Shown: in pieces, positions 1-12,644 of the stretch
Position numbering within the stretch: the first letter of the stretch is position 1
Layout: every line of letters starts with the position of its first letter
DNA from: Volvox africanus
Lineage: Eukaryota; Chlorophyta; Chlorophyceae; Chlamydomonadales; Volvocaceae
Assembly: GCA_030268105.1 (NCBI GenBank)
Contig: BSDZ01000008.1
Span: forward strand, 1,116,001-1,180,000
DNA: 64,000 nucleotides
Direction: 5' to 3'
Notes under the pieces: generated by a model
Databases searched by the model: none
What the model was told of the DNA's origin: nothing
The model's input: the letters and a program-made list of their open reading frames with translations, nothing else
Program-made: the position numbers and the translations under genes

Positions 1-2607
1 TTCCCCGAAGTCCTCTTTTCCTTCCCCAGAATTTACAACCCTTTCAAACCCTAAATCCACATCCCCTGACTCGTCCGTACGTACCCAGCGGTCTGTCACC
101 GCGGTACGCTCGCAATTGGGAGAACAATCTCCGGGCGCTGTTCATGTCACCCCGTCGCGCGTGGTACTTCATAAGGATATGGTAGGAACCCCAACCAGGC
201 CGGTGCCCTGCAGCACGCATCGCGTCCATCAGGCGCCGCGCCTCCGTCAGCTTGCCCAGCTCCACACACAGGTTCATGCCTTCACGGGTTTGCGGTGACC
301 CAGGGGACGCATGTTCAGGGGGAAATCGAAAGTGGGGGGTTCTGAAACGACGCGCCACCTCTTAGGTCTCAAAGGCTACTCATTTGACTCAACGTGTGCA
401 TGCCTCGTGTGCATGCCATGCTGGGATGAGGCATGAGATGACCCCCTCAAGTGAAATAGGGGTCGGTGCCCCATGGGTCCAACACTGATTTAAGTCCGGA
501 ACGGACTTGGGAACCCTCATCCGATACAGAGCCTACACCACGATTTGTGCCTTTCCCTAACCCCAACGCCCAAGGCTGATACGTTACGAAACCGCCCTGC
601 TAACGGCAACGACCGCACCCTGCTACCGCTCGGCCAGTCCAGCATCACGCAATCAATCCGCAACCGACCGCACGCACCGGTCCTGTACGCAGCCGCGTCC
701 AACTTGTGGCCCGAAGCCCTTAACATCTGCCACACTTTGTACGCCGCCTGCCGACACGGCGTACCACGACCTGGCCGCTTCAACAGCCGACTAATCATGC
801 TGCAGTAAACGGGTTGCGGCGGCGGCCCATATAGTTGCTCCTCGTGCTTTAGCAATTCTACTACGTCGTACCCTTGCTTCGCCTGCAAGGACAAGAGGAG
901 GGGAGATGCGGGCGTGGCTCCTTCCAGGCCATTAAGGTAGCGGGTATTCAAACTTAGCATTATATCTGCAATCTTAAGGCCAGGGGTTTCAAAATGCAGG
1001 CAGATTATGAGCCCATATTGACCGACTTGGGAAGGGGGAAGCATACTCAAGGAGAGGGGCCCTTCATGCTCTCGTGGGGACACTAATCGTGGGAATATTT
1101 AGTTTTAGTTTGTCCGTCCAGGCTCATGTCCGAGGGCCGTTTGGAATCCTTGAGCAGCCGCACGGATAATCTACTGAATGGCCGCGTAAGAATGCGGTTT
1201 CTTTGCGCCCCCTCCTCATCGGTGCCAGCGCGCAGTAGAAGGTATGCACACTGCTGCGGGTGCTGGGGGCACGCATTAGTTGATTTGAAACCCTGAGGTT
1301 AATCTAAATTCAACACAGTCAACTTCCAAAGCTGATCAGAGTGGTTATCAGAGAGAATGGGCGGGTTCAGGGACCGCGGTTTGGGAGCGGATGAGAAGGA
1401 GAAGGGATCAGAAAGATTAAATTCCACACGCGTGTAAGGGGAAAGCGAAAGCGGTGAAGGAGAACTAGATCCAATAAAGGATGTGTCTCAATAAGCGGGG
1501 ATTGGTCTTGGGAGACCATGGGAGGCGAGGTAGAAACAGTTCATGGGCAGGGCAGTTGGGCCTTTGTGGTGGCGTGTTTTCCTTTGGCTCGTTCCTCTTG
1601 TAATCATAACAGAATCATCACCGTTTAAGTTGCGTGGTGCACCAAACAGGGCACCGATTTTCATGGCCCAGGAGGGCCCCGAAACGACAGGATGGCTTGG
1701 CAGGGAACGGCGGCACCCAGGGTAAAGCACGTGAGATTCCTTCCACACAAGTACCAATAATACCAAGAATGCGAAATAATTCTGAGTTGAGGCCGGTGTG
1801 ATTAGGATTAGGTCTTACCTCAAGAGCTGCAGCTGTGAGCATGCGATAGGAGTCCATGTCCAGGCGGACGCCCGCCGCGCGAAAATCGCTGTATGCTTGT
1901 CGGATATCGCTCCATCGTTCGCGGGCCGCACATAACGCTGCATGAAATACGATGCAATAGCTGAATTCTGGACTTATAGGATAATCACTATCGCTAACTT
2001 GCGAGGCAAAGCAAGGCCGTTCGATACCCAGAAGGCATACCACGAGAGTTTTCAACCGAAGGTAATCACTACACTCTAATTGCAAAGCCCTTAATATAAT
2101 GAGACGAAGGTGCAAACGGGTTGGTATGTATTTTAAGACCGGCGGCCGAGCGTCCAAAATCTTGAGGCTACCATAGCGGCTTTGTACCAATTAGGCTCCA
2201 TAAAAACGAACGTTACCTTTGATTGCTTTACTGCATTGTAATGCAGAAGCTTTGTCCGCGGAATTACTCTTTAGCCTCGTCCGAAGAGCTCGCACGTCGT
2301 CCTGTGCCTCCAACAGTGGATGCGGCCGACGAGCAAAGCTCCGTGGATTTGTTGCTTGCACATTGTCAAGCTCGACAGTCTGACTTGATGTGGCTTCGGC
2401 TATGCACGCCGACCGCAGAGGATTGCTGCGAGCCCCTTGCCGGCAATTCCCACCCAGCGGCGCATATGCGCTCAGGATCACTGAAGCAACACATTCAGAA
2501 CTCCGTCCCCGAATTGGAACCGGCCATGCAGACCCTCGGCTGGCCAAATGGACAGCTGAACGCACTGTGCAGGCCTTACCGTGATGTCCCAATGGGGATG
2601 GGTTCAT
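1..2607 (-). CDS. Pentatricopeptide-repeat-like protein, C-terminus beyond left edge
   Basis: Exons inferred from splice sites and phase are 2607-2217, 1967-1819, 882-678 and 279-85; a GTACGT donor after 85 shows the gene continues off the window, so about 313 residues are visible. The ATG at 2607 is the first in-frame ATG of an open exon. Exons 2 to 4 encode paired-helix units resembling PPR repeats: the clearest, in the last exon, reads LGKLTEARRLMDAMRAAG followed by a second helix pair ending ARRGDMNSARRLFSQL. The first ~125 residues are basic and low in acidic residues, which could be an organellar targeting sequence. PPR proteins bind organellar RNA sequence-specifically in plastids or mitochondria; the target here cannot be read. 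The gene is divergent from the TTLL gene. Family membership is fairly sure; the first two exon joins are less so. Confidence 0.6.
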
Positions 2608-3078
2608 GTCTTCTTAGGACATATTGATAAGCATGTGCGGATTGCACAAATTGGTGCTGTGCGATGAGTCGAATGATGTGGTTGGTCCTAGGCCACAATT
2701 GCTAAATATGGGTCAGTCCATTGAAGTGGACACGGGACAAATATGTGATAAGTCTCAAAATATTAGGCACGCCTCGTACATGTTTTTGGAATGGCTGATG
2801 CTAATTGGTTGCAAACCCGCTGACGTCGTACTACATGGTGTTTTGTTGACTGTGATACGTCGAAAAGGCATACGAAACAGAGGGAATAATTGCTCAAATG
2901 GCAGAAAAGTTGTTTGCACATATATATGCTAAGGAATTTATGATAGTTTAGGCATAGACCCTCTGGACGCCGCTTCCTGGCGTTAACTCCCGTTTACAAA
3001 TGACAGAAAACCATGATGTAAGCTGATGTAATAGAATCTCAGCCAAACGGCTCCGGTCCTGGCATCCAACTGTAAGTC
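2608..3078. promoter_or_regulatory. Divergent intergenic region between PPR-like and TTLL genes
   Basis: The two predicted start codons face away from each other and are 471 bp apart, so both promoters and both 5' UTRs must lie here or within the first introns. No clear TATA box or CpG-like block was recognised. An open frame on the plus strand in this interval (to about 2932) has no coding character and is treated as chance. Confidence 0.4.
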
Positions 3079-6000
3079 ATGAGCGGCAGCAAGAAGACCA
3101 GGTGAGAACGTATTCAACATAGTAGCACAAGCTCTATGGCATTGAAAAGCCTTTGGGGCCAGGAATCGGCGTCTTCCAAAGTTGCCATATAGGCATGGCC
3201 TAGGCCTAGGCCGCTTTCAAGGTCCTTTGTAAAGGTCTGTATAAACGTTATCATATTCTAGCCCTGGTATCATTTCCCTAGCCTGGAGGAGAGTTTTCGT
3301 GAATTCAAAGACTTCCCAGCATAAGCGTCCGTCGGCTTTCCACACGCTAGAATTCCCATAAACGAGAAGTGGGAATTATATCCTTACCTCCATACCGAAA
3401 AGGTCTGCCCTGAGCTGTGCCCTTGCCCACACGTCCCGCCCACCAGCCACGTTTGGCACTGGTTGCCCGCGCGCCCGTACTTGCGCGCACGCGATCTGTT
3501 CCATTTCCGCATAACACGTAGCCCACCTCTCCATCCAATCCTTCGGTTTACCTCTGTCGCCTTCACGAGGTCCTTACGCAGCATCCTCTAGCCCATCGCA
3601 ACCTTCTCCCGCCCATGTCGCGCAGTGGGCAATTCTGCACCCAACGCAGGACATGCGCGCCTGTCCAGAGCCGGGGGCATACGTCTTCAGTTCACCGCAC
3701 ATAGCCTTTAACCCAGCCCGTCGTCCGTTTGGGACATCGCCATGCCTGCTCTCGCAATCTGCGCATACTCCCTCTCGTTCGTTCCGAAGCTTGGGATCTT
3801 CCGAAACCGTACCACTGTCTTTTTCATTGGCAAAACAACCTTGCCCGAGATTACCTGATCTACTCGACCTTTGTCCCGCCTTCCAAAATCCCAACACTAC
3901 CAAACTTTCACAGGGATGTCCGCGATGCTCTGCTTGTCAACCTGTCTGCCTGCAAATACCCGCTTGTGCGGGAAGCGGCGGAGCGAATGGGCTATGAGGT
4001 GGTGGAAGATGAGGTAATTAGGACATGGGGAAGGAAACGGGAGGAGGGAGCGGAGGCGAGGCGAGGCAGCTGGGTGTTGATCAAGAGGGAGCGTCGTCTT
4101 GGTCATGCCGAGGATGCGACAAGCATGAGTAATGCCGAAGGATGCATGGTCAGCTGTGAAAAACCCAAATCCGTATTGCAACTAGACACGTACCAGGGTG
4201 GCTGTGTAAATTCCAGTTGGGCCGGATGGGGTATTGAGTTGCCGGGGAGTCTGTGTTGTCTTCTTTGAAGAACACTGTAAACATAGAGCTTGTGAAGTAC
4301 ACAGACTTTGCATTCTAGAAGCGGTCAAATGCGTACAGTCCACGACAGGCGATGACGTATACAATAATACGAACTAAGCGCGCGCGTCCCGATTGTAACT
4401 ATGTCCCGACATGCCATCACTGTCTCCACATGGGCGCCCTATCTTCGGCCCTCGGCTGGGATGGCGATGGGTTGACCCTACGTGCGTGACGGCCTTGACG
4501 GCGGCTGCCGTGGCGACCATCATTATTCCGTGGTGTCGGCGCTGGTGGCGGTGGCGGCTTTGATCTTACAGGCCGAGCTGTGGGATCTCTTTTGGAGCGA
4601 TCTATCGGTGGGTTCCGGAGCGTCCTTGTGACACAGGGCGCCGTTCGTACCAGGCACTACGCCGTTCGTACCTGCGTAGTTTGCGGGATGAGTCCCAGAG
4701 GCAGGAATAGCAGCGAGATGTTGCCCCTTAGTTTTACTTCTTGCTGTGGCACATTAGAGCCTGTATTACTCGCTAGCCTTAGGTTACTGTGACCGGGTTT
4801 CTGCCGTTACCCTTACCTCCCCCTCTCCACTACCACTGCCCTCTGCTCTCGCAGGTCTCCTCCGACCGGGTGCAGCGGCTCCTCCCCTTCCAGCGCCTCA
4901 ACCACTTCCCTGGCATGTTGGAAATCTGCCGTAAAGCCGCCCTCTCCCGCCACATGGCCCGAATGGCCGCCCGGTTGCCCACTGAGTACCGGTTCTATCC
5001 AGTCAGTCTGGTTCTGCCGGACCAGTTGGATGAACTCATGGCGGCGCTCAAGAGGAACAAGGCGAGGGCAGAGGCTGCTGCTGCTGCTGCCTCCGGCGGT
5101 GGCGAAGCCGCCGCAGCTGCAGCTGCGGCCGCGGCCGGAGTGTCCACGTTCATCTTGAAGCCCAGCGCGGGGACACAGGGCCGCGGGATTGCGTTGGTTC
5201 AGTACCCGCATCAACTGGCGGAGGCAGGGGACGTGGGGAGCTGCGTGGCACAGGTGCGGAAGTGCAGATTGACACCCAGTTTAGGTACGAGAAGGAGTCG
5301 TGAAGTCATGAGAAAATTGAAATTGGCAAATCAACTCATAGCAACCTACAGGTGGCGCAGTAGGAATTGCCAGACAGCTGCCTTTGTGCAAGTTATGTGG
5401 GGAGTTAGATGGGGTGGGCTCAGCAGCAGCGCCAGCAGCGCTACCATTTTAATCTCTTTTCCATCATTATCACGATCGCCTTCTGACTGAGTCCTTGCCA
5501 TAATTTTCTATTTACTATTCAGGCCTACGTGTCCTCTCCGCTGCTATTGGATGGCTTTAAATTCGACCTCCGCGTGTACGCCTTAGTAGCCTCTGTGGAT
5601 CCGCTACGGATCCACCTGTACGACGAGGGCCTTGCGCGCCTTGCCACGGAGCCGTACAAACCGCCAAGCCCCTTGAACCTGCGTACGACAACCATGCATC
5701 TCACTAATTACGCGGTCAATAAGTCTGCTGCGGGGTTCATCTCCGCCGACACGGCGCCAACGGGTGCCGCCAGCAAAAGGCCCATGTCGTTCGTACTTGC
5801 GCAGCTGGCGGCACAATACGGCACTACGCAGGAGGCGCTACAGGGGTCTATAGGTGTGGGCCTTAAGTCCTTGCTGCGAATTCTAGCAACGCGAGAAGGA
5901 ATTGGCGCATGCACGGGACGAAGCACCCATGAAAATATACACACAGTAAACCAATTACCAATTGTTAGGCAAGGCCAAATGCAAGGTTGTCAGAACGAGG

Positions 6001-9000
6001 TCAAGAACGCTAACCTCAAACCTCAAATACGCGACACAAGGTTTAAGAAAAAGAGTACTAGATAGACCAAGTGTAATTAACCTCGCCACGGCTTTGTAAT
6101 ATCGTTATATCGTCCTCACTTTTATGCGCTTGGTCACCCGCGATTACTGGTCTGCGCTTTCCTGGCAGCGGCATCTCCGCATTGACCTGATATCGCCCCT
6201 CGTCTGGTTCGTTAGTGAGCTATCAACTTTTCCCTCCATGCAGCCGACGTGGTGAACAAGACTGTGATGGCCATCCAGCCCCTGCTGGCACACAACTACC
6301 ACACCTCCCTGTCAACCACTGCCACAGCCGCCTGCCCACACGCCTGCTCCTGCCCCTCCCTGGACCATGTCACCCTCTCCGCCGCCGATCCCTTGGCTCC
6401 CTGCGGCTGCCCCCCATCCTTGTGTTTTGAACTACTGGGTTTCGATATTCTATTCGATACACAGCTGCAACCTTGGCTTCTCGAGGTCAACCATTCCCCA
6501 TCTTTCACTAGTGATTCCAGGTACGGGATAGTATGTACGGCGATCTCACGTAACCCAGATGGGATGTAAGGAAAAATTCGTACATAGTCAACCCAAATTT
6601 TTTCACGACAGTCCAGTCACCAAGCCTGAAGCGAGTCATAATAATCCCTTAATAGCATTGTCCAATAGTAATGAAAGCGGTAAAGGGTAGAGGAAAAGGA
6701 GACAGGAGGAAGAGGTTTGTAAATGCGGCCTTTGCTTGCCGCTCTCAACCTCGGGTAGATGTCCAAATCTTCCAGTTTAATCGTATGCACATCGTTTCCG
6801 TACATTGCAAACACCGCCCTTTACCAGGCTTGATCGTGCGGTCAAGGGTGGGATGCTGGCTCGCGCCATCCAGATGTTGGGGCAGCAACCGGAAGCACGC
6901 AGGACGTTCCTGGAGGTGGGGTTGCTACTGCTCGCTGCTGAAAGGGCATGCCGGGATACGTTACACCGAAATCTCCCATGGAGCCCATTGTCGTCATATG
7001 TACGGCTCTGATGTGTATTGATACCTGTGAAAATACCGTCCTGTGTACCCGACCCTTCCCGACCCATCTCTCGCACCGCCTATTCCTCATCAACATCTGA
7101 GTATGTTTTGTCATTACCATCGTTATTAACGTTTCATTTTGTTATTATTGTTACTACGTTATTATTACTATTACTATATCGCTGTTCTTTCCTGACTTCT
7201 TACTACCTGTTGCCGGTTACGGCCATGAAACCATTCCCACATAAAAAACCACCTGTTGGTGCATGACAGCGGAATTCTGAGTCAGTGTAAAAACCGCCGG
7301 CGACAATATGATATATTCCTCGCAGGCTGAAGCTCGCGCCCAGAGTGAGCGGCTGTACAGCTCACCAGCAGGGGCCTTATCTTCCGGCACTTCGAGTGGC
7401 GGAGGCATTTCGTCGTACACATCTCCCGGGGCGGTCATGCGCAGAGCGCAGAGCGCCCTGCCGCGCAGCCGTCAGCTGCAGGTGCGGTTTTTCTCTTCGT
7501 TTTTTCTGAATCTGGCCTTGCCGCCGGAGGCGCGGTGAGGTAGAGCGCCGAAGGAACAGGAAACAAACAATTAAAGTGTTATCCTACCGCCCAGCTCTCC
7601 GAAAGCCCGTATTGGTTGATACCTGTCTTTATTGAAAACTCGTAATTTATCTTGGATTGCGGTCCCTGTACCAAAATACTGTCCTCATCCTGAAAGGCGG
7701 CGGTGGCCGCACTCGAGGAGATCTCCGCCAACTCGACGGCACTTCTTGCAGCTGGCGGCCACGTGTGGGGCAGTGGCTCCGGCAGTAGCAGCCACGCCGC
7801 CGCCGACGCAGTGGCGCGCAACGGCTACACCCGGCCCGCATCTAGCAGCTCCGCCAGCGCCTCCTCTCCACGCAACCGCCAAGCGCATGCGTCGTGCGGC
7901 GGGAGCGGCAGCGGCGGTGGCGGCGGCGGCGGTGGTGGTGCAAAGCGGTCATTGAGCTTTACTAGCGGGAACGACTGCAGTGGCGGCAGCTTGGGAATAG
8001 CCGGCGGCTTCAAGGTGGTATTTCCGTCGTCTAGGGACGACGATAGGAAACGCTACCGTCGTATCCTCCAGGTATGTTTATTTGGCTCGGTGTGGCAGTG
8101 TATGTATCCGCGAAGTGCTGGCAGGAGGGGGGCATGAACCTGCCATGCGACAGAGGAGGGAGGTATTCAGAAGGGAGGGGGTAAGGAGAAAAGAGGATGG
8201 AGAGGACAAGGATGAGGTGCATAGTATAAGTCAAAGACGACACGGGGAAATCAGGTCAGGAGGAGGAGGAGGAGGAGGAGATCAGGCCAGGTTGTGCTTC
8301 AAAACTGTGGATGAATGCCTCTTCTTGGGCCCCACTGATGACCCCCCACCCCGCCCGCATGCAGACCGCAGCTGATATGTACCCCCAGCAGCGCTGCCAA
8401 TGCCCCTGGTGCAGCCGCCGGCGGGAGGTATCGCTACTCGCACTGACGGGACAACAGCTTAGTCTCGCAGCCTCTCGACCGCCCTCCGCGGTCTCTGGCA
8501 TCTTCAGCCACAGCTCCAACTATAGCCACGGGTTATCAGGGCATTTGCCCGTCCGCCCCGGCTCACTGAGCGCACAGCGCCGCCGCAGCGGCCTGCCAAC
8601 ATCGTCATTGTCGACATCATCGTACCGTGGTGGCGGCAGCGGCTCCGCCACCGCGATCGCGGCATCAGCGGCCATGGCGGGCGAGGATGGCGGTAGCGAC
8701 ACTGACGGCTCCACTACGGCTTCGTCATCATACCACCACCATCACGTATCGGCTCCTGGGAGTCTGTCCATGGGCACAGGGTCAGGTGCCAGCGGAGGAG
8801 GGGGTATTGGTTTGAGTGGTGGCGGCAGCGGAGCAATCTCTCGGTCATTATCGCACCAGGATGGCCCACACGGAAAGCCACCCAGGTATGCCCTCTTCCC
8901 CCCCTTAAATCCAGGGAATGAATATCGTAATAATGATGATTTAAGACCCAAGTATTAAACCCAACCTACCGGTAGAGGATCCCTGTGGTTACTATGGATC

Positions 9001-10206
9001 TGTTTTTCTTGTTGTTTTCATCAACCCCCTGGATTTGGTCCGATGCGTGGTAGTTCGGCCGCCGGTCGCGGTGTGCTTGAGTGGCGACCTACACGGCCCC
9101 GACATTAGGTTGGGCGCCGTAAGTTGCGCAAACACTGTTCTTCTCGCATGAATTATCAAGTTATATTATGAAGTTCTTTCATTTCTTGTTTCAGTGACCC
9201 CATATTATATATATATGTGTGTGTGTATGTTATATAGATATAGATAGATAGATAGATACATAGATGCATAGATACATAGATACATAGTGTAACACCCATA
9301 ATAGATACATAGATACATAGATAGATATGCATATATGTACATATACACATATATGCCTGTCCATGATCCGCTATCTTGTTGAGTAGTCGTAAACCTCTGT
9401 CCTCGCATGGCTCTGCAGACCCGGTGCGACTGATCTGCGACCTGCTTCGCGACCACGGGGCGGGCCAGCGGAGAGGCGGCAATCCCCTATTGGGGCCGGA
9501 TCGTCGACATCGACGTCTGTCGCACCCGCCAGCCCAGGAAGCCACTCAAAAACCAACCACAACAACAACAATAACAACTACTACGTGCCGCCCTTCCCGC
9601 CAGCACCCACCATGGCCTCTGTACTTGTCGGGTGCACCAAGGGGTACGCTGGCGGTAGCGCCGTCCGCACAGTACTGCAACAGCACCGCACCGCGACGGC
9701 GGTCGCGTCCAGCTCGCCGCCGGGCTCAGGGGGATCTGTTTTGCGAGTGATTTCTGGCGAGGCAAGTACTAGCGAGTATGGAAGGGTCGCCGCCGTCAGT
9801 GCTGGTGGGAATGGTGGTGATGGCGGCGCCAGCGGCACTGGCTACAGCCAACCTTCAACCTCTTCCACCGAGGATGCTGCCAATGGTATCCATGCCGCAC
9901 AACAGCTTTGCAATGGTAGGAATCACCACCCGATATGTCTACCGGAGATGTATGTGCACGCGGGCGATACGTCACCCGGCTCCTCGTCTTCCTTGGCGGA
10001 GTCAGCAGCTGCAGCGGCAGCCGATGCTGCAGTAGCGGGACATCCGCACAGCCGGAGTAACCAGATGTTGAGTGCGCTACGGCCCCTAGGCCACAGCAAG
10101 TCCCACCCGCAGACGCGTCTCGGATTCGCAATGCCCCTCCAATCGCAGCAGCAGTACCCGCAAGAGCTTCCTCAGGGACCCTCAGCGTCTGGGAGATGGC
10201 CATCCC

Positions 10207-10239
<33 letters not shown>

Positions 10240-11270
10240 GTGGCAATTCGGGTGGCAGTGGCGGCAGAGTTCAAGCGCGGCAACGGCCGTCTTCACACTT
10301 AAGCAAAGGTAGCAGACACGGTGAGGAACATTCCTCGGGAGGCAGCGGCGGCAGCAGCGCCGGCGGCGGTGCAAACAATGATCCAGCGGTCCGCAGCCGT
10401 ACGATGCAGCGGCAGCAGATGCAACAGCGGGAGTCTGTTGATATCGCAAATTACGGGAAAGAACCTGGGGTGCAGTGGTCTCGTGGTGGCGGCGCTGGTG
10501 GCAGAGTCGGCAACGGACGGAGGACGGTGGTGGCGGCAGCGGGACGGAGCTATAGAACCGGGCTTCGAAGCGGTGGTAGCGCTGACAGCTCCGATGCCTC
10601 AGACGAAGGGGATGCTGCTGGCAGTCTCCACCGGTCCTTCAGCTGTAGTGAGATTGGGGTGAAGGGGGGCCGGGACGCAAATTCCTCGCAGGTGACAACG
10701 ACAGGCAAGGCCGGGATGGTGGCGGCTGGTGTGCACCGATCGGCGGCGGCGATAGTAGCGCCCACGGCAGTTGCGGCCCGGCCTTGGCTGGTGGCGCCAG
10801 GTAATGGTGCTGCAGACTGTGGGGGGGTTGGCGGAGGAGCGAGCTCCTCCGCGCCGGCGCAGTTTCTGGCTCAGAACCACGGAGCACTGACGCCGACGTC
10901 AGGCCGATCGGCGTACGGCAGCAGCGGCGGCGGCAGCGAGCCAAGTCAGGATATCTTCTCCTTCGCCGGCAGTGGCAGTGCCGCGGCCGCATCCAACACT
11001 TTCCTTGACGGCACCGCGGGAAGCAAAGGCTCTGCTGCCGGTGGCGGCGCAGCCGCCGGCGGTCGCAATGGCAGTCCTACAGCGCGACGCATGGCGCGAT
11101 TCGGCAGCTCTAAGCGTCACGGCAGTAGTTCCGGGTCTCCCATGAGCCCGGCGGATTTGGAGCTGCTGCTCGTGAGAGCGAAAACTACGAGTGCCCTTAA
11201 TAACCGCTTTGTAACAGTCTATTTGCAAGGGGGCAGCAACGTGCAGGGCGCGCCCAGGTCCCCTCGTTGA
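3079..11270 (+). CDS. TTLL-family tubulin polyglutamylase with long Gly/Ser-rich tail
   Basis: Twelve phase-consistent exons: 3079-3101, 3914-4013, 4572-4607, 4855-5253, 5523-5853, 6244-6520, 6828-6915, 7326-7481, 7697-8071, 8365-8885 and 9419-11270 (eleven coding joins listed; 1385 codons plus stop). The TTL domain spans residues ~9-418: [19 protein letters not shown] near the N-terminus, WDLFW from a 36-nt exon, LNHFPGM, ATP-site Lys155 in [36 protein letters not shown] at 244, and the metal/ATP residues Glu377 and Asn379 in [10 protein letters not shown]. Order and motifs match TTLL6/TTLL13-type enzymes, which add glutamate chains to tubulin in cilia. A poly-Ala insert (~128-150) interrupts the domain. 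The remaining ~965 residues are Gly/Ser/Ala-rich and probably disordered. The 23-nt first exon, coding MSGSKKT, was chosen because its AG|GTGAGA donor restores phase. Confidence 0.85.
9205..9345. repeat. TA/TG and GATA-type microsatellite in TTLL intron
   Basis: Interleaved TATATA, TGTGTG and (GATA)n/(ATACATAG)n tracts lie in the intron before the last TTLL exon. They keep one minus frame open by chance and have no coding value. Confidence 0.85.
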
Positions 11271-12639
11271 GTAAGGGTGGAGGCGGACGCGACGATCGGG
11301 GCGTGGAGCTGAACGTGCGAAGCATAAATGATTGAACAGTGACTGCTACATGAGAGCTGTCGGAAGGTGCGTGCATTGCGAGCAGGGGACACCTTCTGGC
11401 GATCTCCGAGGTGGCGGTGTCGGCTGGGTTGAGGGTTGATGTGCACGGACGTAACGCAAGGATAAACAACCGCACATAAGTGGTTAAGAAATGGCGCAGC
11501 GGCATGCGCAAGAACACCACCATCATAAGGGGTGCGATTGGTGCGCCCGCTTCTGGTGTAGATGGATGCCTAAAGAAAGGGCATATATATGTGCGTTTGG
11601 GGTGGGGATGCTTTATAAAGAGAAGTGTGAACATCGGGACCATGTGGATGTGTTGATACGCAGGAGGAAGTGTGTATATACATAGTAAACAATACGTGTG
11701 TGTGTGTATGCATGGTGATGCGGCGTGCGTGTCTCGATGGCTACCGTGCAAGGCAGTCTCGGTGGCGATAAGAGGGCAGGAATGGGATCAAGAGCGACGA
11801 GGGAATGGGGGAAAGGTTCGGGCATGAAGGTGAGAAAGTTCGGAACGTCCATAAACTACCGATACTTGTGCTTCATGTCAGGCCCTTTGTTGTTGCCGTT
11901 TCTGTTTCAGTTGTAGTTGGTTGTTGGTGCTATTAAGAGGACGGCAGCAATGCACGAGGATGGACATGCAAGGTTATCGGTGTTCCGGGTGGACGGATCA
12001 AGGTCTGGAAATGGAGGGGGGGCCAGTACATACCTGGGTACATATCACATGGGGTATAGGGTAGGTCATGGCCACGGATGGAAAGAGAACGGGGAGAGGG
12101 GAAAGGAGGAGAGGAGGAGAGGAGGAGGTGTGGTAGTGGATATGAAGACCCCTCGATGATATGGCGGCCTCGCTTGGAGGGCGGAGGGCGAGGTCCGTAA
12201 AAAGAGCTTGGAGAGCTTGTCCCTCGGGGAGGCTGGAGACGTTGGGGGCTGGAGGAGAGTGATTCCACCGGAATGGGAAGGGACGTGAACGCATCATAGC
12301 ACAACGCGCGAGTGCAGTATTATTAAGAGCAAAGAAGTGCTTTGTGTGCAAGTAGTGTGGAGCTGCATGTGCGTATGCTCTCAGTGGCTGAGTCGCACAA
12401 ATAAGCGGCCGAAGCTTTTCAGAAAGCCGAACTAACTATGTATGTGTTAAGAAAACTGAGCTTGATTGTTTTCCCGTAGGCCTCTTGGCGGCTGGGGGGA
12501 TGTCAGCCCAGTTCTAGTAGTTGTTGGAGTGTTTGGACGAGAGCGAGAAACAAAGGGGACAGAGGTCGGAAGGAAGGAGGGGAGGACGAGAGGAGAGAGG
12601 AGTCCATCCGGTCGTGGGCTTGTGCCGCACGCAGGCGAC

Positions 12640-12644
12640 TGTAA
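12640..12644 (+). terminator. TGTAA polyadenylation motif candidate for TTLL
   Basis: This is the first TGTAA noted downstream of the TTLL stop, about 1.37 kb away. TGTAA is the established volvocine poly(A) signal. The distance is long, so assignment is tentative. Confidence 0.3.

Noticed and set aside
3574..3903. 109-codon minus-strand frame opposite the second TTLL exon
   Set aside because: It is a shadow: the plus-strand exon there encodes conserved TTLL sequence.
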